A stretch of 64,000 nt of DNA from Sulfidibacter corallicola (lineage in GTDB: Bacteria > Acidobacteriota > Holophagae > Acanthopleuribacterales > Acanthopleuribacteraceae). The notes under the pieces were generated by a model. That model was given only the letters and a program-made list of their open reading frames with translations, searched no databases and was not told the DNA's origin. How positions within the stretch are numbered: position 1 is the first letter of the stretch; the number at the start of each line of letters is the position of its first letter. Both the position numbers and the translations under genes were made by a program. The stretch lies in NCBI RefSeq assembly GCF_017498545.1, contig NZ_CP071793.1, forward strand, positions 6,151,001-6,215,000. Reading direction: 5' to 3'. Below, one piece after another: positions 46,399-53,594 of the stretch.

Positions 46399-47952
46399 AT
46401 GCCGTGGGGCCGAGTTCGGAATGTCGCGGCCCGGGGGGGTCTCTTGCCTCTTTGTACCTTTTTGTTACTGTCCCTTCTGGGGTTGGAGTCCGACCAGGTG
46501 GCCCGTGAACTCCAAGCCCACATCCGCTTCCTGGCCGACGACCTGTTGGAAGGTCGCGAGACCAGCTATCGCGGCCAACGTCTGGCCGCCCGTTACCTGG
46601 AGACCCAGCTCGAACTGGCCGGCTTGCAGCCGGTGGACGGCGCATCGGACCACGGTTATTTGCAGCCTTTCGACGTGCGTGTCGCCGAGGCCGAAAACGA
46701 GTCCCATCGAGCGCGGTTCCGCGGTGGCGGACGCGGCACTTCCTGGGCCCATGGTCGCGACTATCAGGTGATTCCCTACGGCGTCGGGCGCTACGACCGG
46801 GTCGCACCGATGCTCTATTTGGGTTACGGCATCAAGGCCGGCGATTACAACGACTGGGCGGGTATGGAGGCCAAGGACCACTGGGTCGTGGTGCACGACG
46901 GCCTGCCCGAGAACCCTTCCAAGGACGGCCCCTTCTCCTCCAAGGAAGCCCAACGGTTTTCCAATTTCATCAAGTTCTACAACGCCCACGGTGCGGAAGC
47001 GGCGGGCCTGATCATTTTGAAAAAGCGAAACCCCGACAAACCCCTGAGCTACCTGCCGGCGTTGCGGGATATGGAACTGGTGGAAACCAACGAATTCGAA
47101 ACGAAGCTGTTTCCCATCCTTTGGGTCTACGAGGACAAGTGGCCCGAACTGTTCGGCCGCAGTTACGAACGGTTTCAGGAAGCGCACGACCAAATCGTGA
47201 CCAAGGAGCGGCCGCGCTCGATGGAGATCCGCGGCCGGAAGCTGGCGCTGAAGCTCAACATTCAAAATCGCGTACGGCAAACCGAAAACGTGGTGGGTTG
47301 CGTACCGGGGACCGATCCGCAACTGCGCGACGAAGCCCTGGTGATCAGCGGCCATTACGACCACCTGGGCGTGATTCACGGTGAGGTCTTCAACGGCGCC
47401 GACGACAACGGCTCCGGTACTGCCACGCTGTTGTTGTTGGCTCGCCACTTCGCCAAGAACCCCACCCGGCGCAGCTTGATTTTCGCCTTTTTTACCGGTG
47501 AGGAGCAGGGCCTGTTGGGATCCGACTGGTTCGTGGCCAACACCCCGATTCCCCTCGAACGCATCGTGGCCAATATCAACGTCGACATGATCGGCCGCAA
47601 CGCGACCGACACCATCGGCGTGATTCCTTCTGCCGGCAAGAGCGTGTCCACCATGAACGAGGTGCTCGATGCCGTCAATCTCAAGCAGAGCCAGGCATGG
47701 AGCTTCGACCGCAGTTTGGACAAGTACCACAACCGCAGCGACCAATATCATTTCGCCAAGAACGGGATACCCACCCTGTTTTTCTTTTCCGACGTGCACC
47801 CGCACTACCACAGCCCCGCCGACGATTGGGAGCGCTTGGACTACGACAAGCTGGCGCGCTTTTACACGCTGATGCGAGATTTCCTGACGGAAGTCGGCGA
47901 TCGGGAAGAGCGTCCGAAGTTCTTGGAAACCGAGGCGGTTCCCGATCCCTGA
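46399..47952 (+). CDS. M28 family zinc aminopeptidase
   Basis: A protein of about 517 residues. The N-terminal hydrophobic segment (LLPLCTFLLLSLLGL) is a likely signal peptide. Residues about 25-120 form the first peptidase part (DDLLEGRET, RLAARYLETQLELAGLQP), then a PA-like insert. The co-catalytic zinc ligands appear in order: SGHYDHLG (His), GADDNGSG (Asp), TGEEQGLLGS (Glu pair), NVDMIGR (Asp) and YHSPADDW (His). M28 enzymes remove N-terminal residues or act on dipeptides and extracellular peptides. The start is uncertain: ATG 46399 gives the best signal, but no clear ribosome site precedes it. Transcribed alone. Confidence 0.88.
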   Translation: MPWGRVRNVAARGGLLPLCTFLLLSLLGLESDQVARELQAHIRFLADDLLEGRETSYRGQRLAARYLETQLELAGLQPVDGASDHGYLQPFDVRVAEAENESHRARFRGGGRGTSWAHGRDYQVIPYGVGRYDRVAPMLYLGYGIKAGDYNDWAGMEAKDHWVVVHDGLPENPSKDGPFSSKEAQRFSNFIKFYNAHGAEAAGLIILKKRNPDKPLSYLPALRDMELVETNEFETKLFPILWVYEDKWPELFGRSYERFQEAHDQIVTKERPRSMEIRGRKLALKLNIQNRVRQTENVVGCVPGTDPQLRDEALVISGHYDHLGVIHGEVFNGADDNGSGTATLLLLARHFAKNPTRRSLIFAFFTGEEQGLLGSDWFVANTPIPLERIVANINVDMIGRNATDTIGVIPSAGKSVSTMNEVLDAVNLKQSQAWSFDRSLDKYHNRSDQYHFAKNGIPTLFFFSDVHPHYHSPADDWERLDYDKLARFYTLMRDFLTEVGDREERPKFLETEAVPDP

Positions 47953-48067
47953 GCGACACCGGGTTCGGCGGTCCTTTCAGCCCGGCTGTTCCGGGCCTTG
48001 GCAGCGATGATTTGTTGTGTTAGACTGCGACGTTCCGGGCCACGCCCGTATGTCATGGAGGAATCTG

Positions 48068-48592
48068 ATGGGCTTTTTCTTCATCATCCACTGTTTTCTT
48101 TGCGTACTTTTGATTCTCGTTATTCTTTTCCAGGATGGGAAGACCGGCGGGCTCGTAAGTGTGGCCGATAATTCGAGCTCTCTTTTCGGCGCTCAAGGTG
48201 CGACCAGCTTTTTGACCAAATTTACCTCGGCGATCGCCATCCTCTTTATGGTTTCGTCCATGTTCCTGGCTTACCGCAACTCTCCCGACAACCAAGGGAT
48301 CGCTTCCGGCTTCACGCCCACGACCCAGGCTCCGGTAGAGAGTACCGTGGTTCCCTCGAATGGAAACTCTGGCGATGCCGGTTCTTCCACCGTTCTTCCC
48401 GAAGGTATTCAGGCCATCGATGCCGAAGGCAATCCGATCAACCTCAAGGAGGCGATCACCAACCAAGAAGTGATCACCGATCCCAGCCAGCTTCCGCCGG
48501 ACCTGCGCGAGGCTGAAATGCAGCGGATCAAGGAAGAAACGGAAAAAGCGAAGAAGCGCGCGCAGGAAGCGTCCGAGGGTAACGATCCCTAA
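48068..48592 (+). CDS. secG: SecG preprotein translocase subunit with long C-terminal extension
   Basis: A 174-residue protein. Residues 1-75 match SecG: two transmembrane helices (FIIHCFLCVLLILVILFQ and FTSAIAILFMVSSMFLAY) joined by the conserved GLVSVADNSSSLFGAQGAT. SecG assists SecYE in membrane export. Usual length is 75-110 residues; here about 100 extra residues of Pro/Thr/Ser then acidic-basic low complexity are appended (QRIKEETEKAKKRAQE). GGAGG precedes ATG 48068. It ends shortly before the tRNA-Leu(GAG) promoter, an arrangement (secG followed by tRNA-Leu) common in bacteria. Confidence 0.93.
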   Translation: MGFFFIIHCFLCVLLILVILFQDGKTGGLVSVADNSSSLFGAQGATSFLTKFTSAIAILFMVSSMFLAYRNSPDNQGIASGFTPTTQAPVESTVVPSNGNSGDAGSSTVLPEGIQAIDAEGNPINLKEAITNQEVITDPSQLPPDLREAEMQRIKEETEKAKKRAQEASEGNDP

Positions 48593-48613
48593 AAAAGTTT
48601 CTGGAAATACAGC

Positions 48614-48642
48614 TTGCTTTTGCAGCGGTGCTTTTGTAGAAT
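48614..48642 (+). promoter_or_regulatory. Promoter of tRNA-Leu(GAG)
   Basis: TTGCTT (48614-48619), a 17-base spacer and TAGAAT (48637-48642), 19 bases before the tRNA 5' end. Confidence 0.75.
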
Positions 48643-48661
48643 GCACCGCTGTAACAGAGAT

Positions 48662-48748
48662 GCCCAAGTGGTGAAATTGGTAGACACGCTATCTTGAGGG
48701 GGTAGTGACCTTTCGGTCGTTCCGGTTCGAGTCCGGACTTGGGCACCA
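48662..48748 (+). tRNA. tRNA-Leu (anticodon GAG)
   Basis: Cloverleaf with a long variable arm. The acceptor GCCCAAG pairs with CTTGGGC, the anticodon stem CTATC/GGTAG (one wobble) carries loop TTGAGGG (anticodon GAG), the T-arm holds GGTTCGAGTCC and CCA is encoded. Confidence 0.95.
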
Positions 48749-48751
48749 CCT

Positions 48752-48793
48752 CAAAACAAAAAAGGCACCCCCTCGGGTGCCTTTTTTGTTTTG
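48752..48793. terminator. Strong bidirectional terminator
   Basis: CAAAACAAAAAAGGCACCC pairs along its whole length with GGGTGCCTTTTTTGTTTTG across CCTC; it ends the tRNA-Leu transcript. Confidence 0.9.
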
Positions 48794-48837
48794 GGGCTGC
48801 GTTTCGGATCGAGGATTCGCGAGTGCGGAGGCCGCCC

Positions 48838-49779
48838 GTGTTTTGGATGTTGTTGATGCTTCTGGGGGCCCAGCCCGGCAAAGCCCCGTTGGAAGGGCTC
48901 AGTCCCGATCGCTTCTCGATCCACGAAATCCACGGCGTGGAAGCGCCCACCGGCATCCTGTGTCACGAGGGGGCCTGGTACCTGACCGCCGGACTGCCGG
49001 AGTCGCGTCCCGGCCTGTTTCGGCTCCTGCGCGAAACCAACGGCCGTTTCGAGGCCAAGCTGGCCTTTCCCGCGATGCAGTTGGATCTCTCCGCGCTGTT
49101 CCAGGCACCCGGGCAGGGCAATATCGGCTTGATCAGTGCGCGCACCTTCTCGTCCGAGGAATCGGATTGGCTCGGCACCTACGCGGTGCTCAACCTCGAG
49201 ACCATGACGCCGCACCATCGGTGGACGCTTCAGATCGATCCGAAGTGCTACAACGGCACCTATGAATGCGGTCTCTCCTCCGTCGTTCACCTCGACGACA
49301 ACCGTATCCTGGCTTTTCGCACGGCCGATCCTGCCCGCGTCACCCTGCTCACCAAACTGAACGGCCAGTGGCAGCCGTTGCAGGAGGTGACCCTGGTGAT
49401 CGACCGCAAATACGTCAAGGTTGCCGAAGCGCGCCGTTTCGGCGACCGCATCCTGTTGTTGCTCCAGCGGCGCTGGATGCTGGTGGAGTTCGACATCGCC
49501 GCTTTCAACGATGCCGAGCTGGCGCGCCTCGAGTTGACCAAGCGCTTCGATTTCAGTGCCTTGAAGAAAAAAATCGTGAGTGCCGACCTGCGCACCCGCT
49601 ACGAGGGGTTGGCGGAGGGTTTCGAGATCGACGACCGCGGCAACCTGTTGGTGGTGTTGAACAACAACGGGTTCGGGTACCAACGGATTCCGGAAACCGA
49701 CAAGACGGCCACCAGTGGTCGCCTGTTGGTATTTCCGAAAGTGATTACGCCCAAGGATCTCCAGCAGATCGAAAAGTGA
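48838..49779 (+). CDS. Secreted protein of unknown function
   Basis: A 313-residue protein. I choose GTG 48838 because GGAGG lies 6 bases upstream and the first residues (FWMLLMLLGAQPGKA) form a short signal peptide; the longer frame begins inside the tRNA and its terminator. The body is regularly beta-rich, with strand-like segments separated by acidic loops. Near the C-terminus is GLAEGFEIDDRGNLLVVLNNNG, in part similar to the esterase-like phytase/propeller style 'G-x-x-x-D-x-x-G-x-L-x-V-x-x-N'. A beta-propeller fold is therefore possible. CYNGTYECG (residues about 139-147) may form a disulphide. No specific family is claimed. Confidence 0.7.
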   Translation: MFWMLLMLLGAQPGKAPLEGLSPDRFSIHEIHGVEAPTGILCHEGAWYLTAGLPESRPGLFRLLRETNGRFEAKLAFPAMQLDLSALFQAPGQGNIGLISARTFSSEESDWLGTYAVLNLETMTPHHRWTLQIDPKCYNGTYECGLSSVVHLDDNRILAFRTADPARVTLLTKLNGQWQPLQEVTLVIDRKYVKVAEARRFGDRILLLLQRRWMLVEFDIAAFNDAELARLELTKRFDFSALKKKIVSADLRTRYEGLAEGFEIDDRGNLLVVLNNNGFGYQRIPETDKTATSGRLLVFPKVITPKDLQQIEK

Positions 49780-49789
49780 GCGGGGTGCT

Positions 49790-49825
49790 AACTGCGTTTG
49801 AATCCAAGCGGTTCGATCTTTTTTT
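49790..49825 (+). terminator. Probable terminator of the preceding gene
   Basis: AACTGC pairs with GCGGTT (one G-U), followed after CGATC by seven T. It separates the secreted-protein gene from the lysine-operon promoter. Confidence 0.55.
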
Positions 49826-49837
49826 GATTTTTACGGG

Positions 49838-49867
49838 TTGACAGGGCTCGCGCTTCACTCCTAGAAT
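49838..49867 (+). promoter_or_regulatory. Sigma-70 promoter of the lysine operon
   Basis: A perfect TTGACA (49838-49843), an 18-base spacer and TAGAAT (49862-49867). A start site about 7 bases on falls at or next to the leader ATG (49875), so the first transcribed ORF is probably leaderless. Confidence 0.85.
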
Positions 49868-49874
49868 TCGCCCC

Positions 49875-49946
49875 ATGAAAAGCGCAATCCTTCCTTCCAC
49901 CAAACTTTTGAAGAAGAACAAGAAGGTGCCTACCGGCACGTTGTAG
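49875..49946 (+). CDS. Lysine-rich leader peptide 1 (attenuator)
   Basis: A 23-residue ORF, too short for routine gene calling. It has six lysine codons, four in the cluster KLLKKNKK at codons 10-17, which are the expected stall codons. The stop TAG (49944-49946) comes immediately after the GGCACGTTG segment that can pair with sequence downstream. No Shine-Dalgarno is needed if the transcript starts at the ATG. It also contains four leucine codons, so leucine sensing is a formal alternative. The second leader has none, which favours lysine. Confidence 0.75.
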   Translation: MKSAILPSTKLLKKNKKVPTGTL

Positions 49947-50000
49947 CGGCCTGTCCGCCTGAAGTTGCAACGTGCCTCGCTAAATCTAGCGGGGCTTTTT
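49926..50000 (+). promoter_or_regulatory. Transcriptional attenuator 1
   Basis: Four segments are visible. 1: GTGCC (49926-49930). 2: GGCACGTTG (49935-49943). 3: CAACGTGCC (49968-49976). 4: the terminator GCCTCGCTA (49974-49982) / TAGCGGGGC (49987-49995) followed by TTTTT. Segments 1:2 pair as a small hairpin. 2:3 is an exact 9-bp match, extendable by weak pairs. 3 shares GCC with the terminator stem, so 2:3 and the terminator exclude each other. A ribosome that stalls on the Lys codons leaves 2 free to pair with 3 (read-through). A ribosome that reaches the stop covers 2, and the terminator forms. Confidence 0.75.
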
Positions 50001-50049
50001 CATTTTAGGCCTCGAACATTACCGTTTCGGATTTACTCGGGAAAAACAC

Positions 50050-50139
50050 ATGTCTTTCGCCATCCAACAAACCATCGCCAAGAAAAAGGACAAGAAACGC
50101 AAACGGGTATCCCACCCGGTCGGCGGCGCTTGTCCCTGA
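50050..50139 (+). CDS. Lysine-rich leader peptide 2 (attenuator)
   Basis: A 29-residue ORF with six lysine codons and two arginines within KKKDKKRKR (codons 11-19), no leucine, and a stop (TGA 50137-50139) right after the GCTTGTCCC segment used by the antiterminator. A weak GGGA is upstream of ATG 50050. It precedes the second terminator and is about 100 bases after the first. Confidence 0.75.
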   Translation: MSFAIQQTIAKKKDKKRKRVSHPVGGACP

Positions 50140-50200
50140 TTCGAGCCAGAATCTGAAACAGGAAAGCGGGCTTACCGGAACACGGTAAGCCCGCTTTTTT
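50104..50200 (+). promoter_or_regulatory. Transcriptional attenuator 2
   Basis: Segment 1:2-type hairpin: CGGGT (50104-50108) / ACCCG (50114-50118). Antiterminator: CGCTT-g-TCC (50127-50135) pairs with GGAAAGCG (50161-50168), with an inner hairpin GATTC/GAATC (50138-50142 / 50149-50153). Terminator: a 15-bp perfect stem 50163-50177 / 50183-50197, loop GAACA, then a T-run to 50200. The antiterminator and terminator share AAAGCG. The leader-2 stop sits so that a ribosome finishing translation covers CGCTTGTCC and allows termination. Confidence 0.75.
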
Positions 50201-50359
50201 CGTTTTGGGGCCGGCCTTCCCCCGGTCGTCTCCACCTCGAAAATCCTCGATTCCCCCACCGACCTCAACCTTCCCCCAACCGTCTCGCACATCCCCAAGT
50301 GCCGTTACCGAACAAACCCCCAGCGCGCACCGCGCCAACTTCCAAAGGAGCTTTGCATC

Positions 50360-50548
50360 ATGAAACGTCTCGAACTCGATCGAAAGCGACGGGCCACGAG
50401 CCCGAAACGCACCCTTCCTTCCATCGATAAAGCGTTTTTCACCACGTACTCCGGCTCGAATGCCGGCTTGATTTCGTCGCGCCCCTCTCTGGCGGGTCCG
50501 CGACGACGGAGGCCCGACCATGACATTGCCGCGCTTTTCCATCATTGA
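50360..50548 (+). CDS. Small basic ORF overlapping the homocitrate synthase start
   Basis: A 62-residue ORF with a good ribosome site (AAAGGAG, 9 bases before ATG 50360). It is strongly basic (MKRLELDRKRRATSPKR) with four lysines. It ends 29 bases inside the next gene, in another frame, so its translation may be coupled to that gene. No T-run hairpin follows it, so it is not a third classical attenuator by sequence. It may be a regulatory leader or simply a chance ORF. Confidence 0.45.
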   Translation: MKRLELDRKRRATSPKRTLPSIDKAFFTTYSGSNAGLISSRPSLAGPRRRRPDHDIAALFHH

Positions 50549-51704
50549 ATCGACCTTGCGCGAGGGAGAGCAGTTCATTCATGCCTCCTTTTCCACATCC
50601 CAAAAAATTGAAATCGCTCGCTACCTGGATGCTTTCGGCGTCGAATACCTGGAACTGACGACACCCTGTGCGTCGCCCCGCAGCTTCGAAGATTGCTGCA
50701 CCATCGCCGGACTCGGGTTGCGGGCCAAGATTCTCACCCACACCCGCTGCCACATGGACGACGTGCGGAGAGCGGTGGACGCGGGTGTCGACGGCGTCAA
50801 CGTGGTGATCGGTACCTCGCGATTACTGCAACGCCACAGTCACGGCAAGAGCATCGAGGCCATCGTGGACCAGGCCTGTGAAGTGGTGTCGTGGTTGCTG
50901 TCGCAACGGGTGGAAACCCGGTTCAGTACCGAGGACAGCCTGCGCAGCGATCCCGCCGACCTGTTGCGGATCTACGAGGCGGTCGATGCGCTGGGCGTGC
51001 ATCGGGTCGGCCTGGCCGATACGGTCGGGATCGGGACCCCTCAACAGATCGCCAGTCTGGTGGCGCGGGTGCGGACCCGCATCGGGGCCGACATCGAGTT
51101 TCACGGACACAACGATACCGGTTGCGCGGTCGCCAATGCCTTCGCGGCCTGGGAAGCGGGCGCCACCCACATCGACACCACCGTGCTCGGCATCGGCGAG
51201 CGCAACGGCATCACACCGCTGGGTGGGTTGATCGCACGCCTGCACGCCACCAACCCGGAGTTGACCCGCAAGTACGATCTCCCGCTCCTGAAGGAGCTGG
51301 ACGCGCTGGTCGCCGAGATCGTCGGCATCGAGATCCCGTTCAACAACTACATCACCGGACAATGTGCCTTTTCCCACAAGGCCGGGATCCACACCAAAGC
51401 GGTACTCAAGCATCCGGCCACCTACGAGGTACTCCCGCCCGAGGCGTTCGGCCTGAGCCGCACCATTCACATCGGCCACAAGCTGACGGGCTGGAACGCC
51501 GTGGGTGCCCGCGCCCGACAACTTGGATTGGACCTGTCCGAGGCCCAGGCCCGTGATCTGGCGGTGCGGATCAAGGTCCTCGCCGATCGTGGCGACCTGA
51601 GTCCGGAATACGTGGACCAGATGATTCGTGAATGCGCCTGCGTTCTGGCCGCCCAACACCACCAAAGCCATACCGGGGAGGTAACCCATGTCACTCAGCG
51701 TTAG
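50520..51704 (+). CDS. lys20: Homocitrate synthase
   Basis: A 394-residue enzyme of the LeuA/HMGL family. It condenses acetyl-CoA with 2-oxoglutarate to homocitrate, the first step of the alpha-aminoadipate lysine pathway. FSIIESTLREGEQF at the N-terminus has the catalytic Arg-Glu pair of the family, and EFHGHNDTGCAVANA carries the two metal-binding histidines. VLGIGERNGITPLGG and TGQCAFSHKAGIHTKA follow. From memory these read far closer to yeast Lys20 and Thermus homocitrate synthase than to LeuA or citramalate synthase. It lacks the C-terminal LeuA regulatory domain, as expected. GGAGG precedes ATG 50520 by 7 bases. It overlaps the next gene by 17 bases and is the first structural gene of the operon. 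Confidence 0.9.
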   Translation: MTLPRFSIIESTLREGEQFIHASFSTSQKIEIARYLDAFGVEYLELTTPCASPRSFEDCCTIAGLGLRAKILTHTRCHMDDVRRAVDAGVDGVNVVIGTSRLLQRHSHGKSIEAIVDQACEVVSWLLSQRVETRFSTEDSLRSDPADLLRIYEAVDALGVHRVGLADTVGIGTPQQIASLVARVRTRIGADIEFHGHNDTGCAVANAFAAWEAGATHIDTTVLGIGERNGITPLGGLIARLHATNPELTRKYDLPLLKELDALVAEIVGIEIPFNNYITGQCAFSHKAGIHTKAVLKHPATYEVLPPEAFGLSRTIHIGHKLTGWNAVGARARQLGLDLSEAQARDLAVRIKVLADRGDLSPEYVDQMIRECACVLAAQHHQSHTGEVTHVTQR

Positions 51705-52980
51705 ATCTCATGTCGAATCATCCGGGTCGAGGGTGGCCTCCGTGGATGTGGCCCAAACACTCGCCGAACAGATTCTCTCTCGCAAAGCTGGCCGGGCCGT
51801 GTGCGCCGGAGACATGATCGTCGTGGAACCGGACCTGGTCATGGGGCACGATTCGCTTTCGCCCAGCATCATTCGCGTCATGCAGGAGCAACTGGGGGTC
51901 GAGCGCGTGTTCGATGCGGGCAAGATCGCGATCGTCCTGGATCACGTGTCGCCGGCCTCGACCGTGGGCACGGCCAACAATCAAAACGCGGTGCGTCGGT
52001 TCGCGCGCGAGCAGGGCATCCAGTTGTTCGACGTGGGCCGCGGTATCTGCCATCAGGTCCTGGTGGAGGAGCGGCTGGCCAGGCCAGGCATGCTGATTTT
52101 CGGATCAGATTCCCATTCTTGCAGTTATGGCGCAGTTGGGGCCTTCGGGTCGGGCATGGGCACAACCGACATCGCGCTCATCTGGGCCACGGGCAAGACC
52201 TGGCTGCGCGTTCCCGAGACGATCCGCGTACGCGTTTCCGGGCGATTCCGTTCGGGCGTTTCGGCCAAGGACCTCGCACTGCGCATCTGCCGCGACCTGA
52301 CGATTGCCGGCGCCACCTACGCTTCGGTGGAATACCACGGTTTGGATTGGCTACCCCTCGAGGGCCGGCAGACCTTGGCGAGCATGGCCGTCGAGATCGG
52401 CGCCAAGGCCGGCATCGTGCCGCCGACCGGTGTCGTCGCCGAACGGTTGACACCGCCCGACTGGTTGCAGGTCCACCCCGACGCCACCTACGCCCGAACC
52501 CTGGAAATCGACGCCGACCGACTGGAACCCCAGGTGGCGCGGCCGCACCAGGTCGACGCGGTCTGCAACTTGTCGGAAGTGGAGGGAACCCGGGTGAGCA
52601 CCGTGTTTTTGGGGACCTGTACCAACGGACGTTACGAGGACATGCGCGCCGCGGCCAATCTGCTTTCCGGGCGTCGCATTCATCCCGAGATTCGCCTGAT
52701 GATCACGCCGGCCTCCAGTCAGGAGCTGCAGCGCGCGATGCGCGACGACACGCTCAACACCTTGATCTCGGCCGGCGCCACCCTGACCACTCCGGGCTGC
52801 GGCATGTGCATGGGCCGTCACCAGGGCACCCTGGGCGACGACGATGTCTGCCTGTCCACCGGGAATCGGAATTTCCGGGGCCGGATGGGGGCGCCCAGCT
52901 CACAGATCTACCTCGCGTCGCCGGAAGTGGCCGCGGCCACCGCCATCACCGGCCGTATCACGGCACCTTTCGACCTCTGA
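51688..52980 (+). CDS. lysT: Homoaconitase large subunit
   Basis: A 430-residue protein of the aconitase/3-isopropylmalate dehydratase large-subunit family, which together with the small subunit converts homocitrate to homoisocitrate. It has the three [4Fe-4S] cysteines: CTNGR and the CGMCMG pair near the end. GSDSHSCSYGAVGAFGSGMG is the substrate-binding block. GGGGAGG lies before ATG 51688, overlapping the homocitrate synthase end by 17 bases. By sequence alone a LeuC role cannot be excluded; the neighbours decide for homoaconitase. Only two of the usual three cysteine positions are spelled out in one motif, as in the family. Confidence 0.86.
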   Translation: MSLSVRSHVESSGSRVASVDVAQTLAEQILSRKAGRAVCAGDMIVVEPDLVMGHDSLSPSIIRVMQEQLGVERVFDAGKIAIVLDHVSPASTVGTANNQNAVRRFAREQGIQLFDVGRGICHQVLVEERLARPGMLIFGSDSHSCSYGAVGAFGSGMGTTDIALIWATGKTWLRVPETIRVRVSGRFRSGVSAKDLALRICRDLTIAGATYASVEYHGLDWLPLEGRQTLASMAVEIGAKAGIVPPTGVVAERLTPPDWLQVHPDATYARTLEIDADRLEPQVARPHQVDAVCNLSEVEGTRVSTVFLGTCTNGRYEDMRAAANLLSGRRIHPEIRLMITPASSQELQRAMRDDTLNTLISAGATLTTPGCGMCMGRHQGTLGDDDVCLSTGNRNFRGRMGAPSSQIYLASPEVAAATAITGRITAPFDL

Positions 52981-53081
52981 ATCGGAACCGGGTCCCCTGG
53001 GAGAAGCGCCGCGACGGCCGTGCCCAGGAGGTCGACAACATCCGGGGGGCCGTGCCTTCCGGAGCGGAAAGGAAAAGAATC

Positions 53082-53594
53082 ATGGTTAGAATTTGGAAAT
53101 TCGGTACCGATGTGGATACCGATCAAATCGTGCCGGGTCGCTATGCGCCCTACATGCGACCCAATGACGACGTAGCCGACGCGGCCTTCATCGAGGCGCG
53201 CCCGGACTTCAATCGCGATGCGGCGCCGGGCGACATCATGGTCGCCGGACCCAATTTCGGGTGTGGATCCTCGCGCGAGTACGCGCCGTTGGCGCTTCGG
53301 CGGCGCGGGGTTGGCGCCATCATCGCCCCCTCGTTCGCCCGCATTTTCTTTCGCAACGCCATCAATCTCGGTATCCCCCTGTACGTCAGTTCGGAAGTCG
53401 GGGAGTTCGTCGAGGATGGGGACCGTGCGGTGCTGGATGCCGAGCGCGGCGTGCTGGTGGTCGGCGATCGGGAAATACGTCTGCCGCCGCTGCCCTCTTT
53501 CGCACGCACGATCGTGGAGGCCGGCGGCATCGTGGCCTATGTGCGCGAGCATGGCCGCTTTCCCGATGCGGACGGCGAAAGGGCGGTGTCCTGA
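53082..53594 (+). CDS. lysU: Homoaconitase small subunit
   Basis: A 170-residue LeuD-like subunit. GTDVDTDQIVPGRY is the start signature. The loop YAPYMRPNDD, unlike the YLxx loop of isopropylmalate isomerase, probably helps select the longer homocitrate. GPNFGCGSSREYAPLAL and SFARIFFRNAINLGIP complete the swivel domain. It is about 100 bases after the large subunit and ends in an overlapping TGATG with the next gene. A GGAAAAG site precedes ATG 53082. Confidence 0.88.
   Translation: MVRIWKFGTDVDTDQIVPGRYAPYMRPNDDVADAAFIEARPDFNRDAAPGDIMVAGPNFGCGSSREYAPLALRRRGVGAIIAPSFARIFFRNAINLGIPLYVSSEVGEFVEDGDRAVLDAERGVLVVGDREIRLPPLPSFARTIVEAGGIVAYVREHGRFPDADGERAVS

Noticed and set aside
48739..48837. N-terminal extension of the secreted protein starting inside tRNA-Leu(GAG)
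   Set aside because: The extended frame begins in the tRNA and crosses its terminator; GTG 48838 with GGAGG is the better start.
50360..50548. Third attenuator in front of lys20
   Set aside because: No hairpin followed by a T-run is present between 50360 and 50520, so only a small-ORF call is kept.
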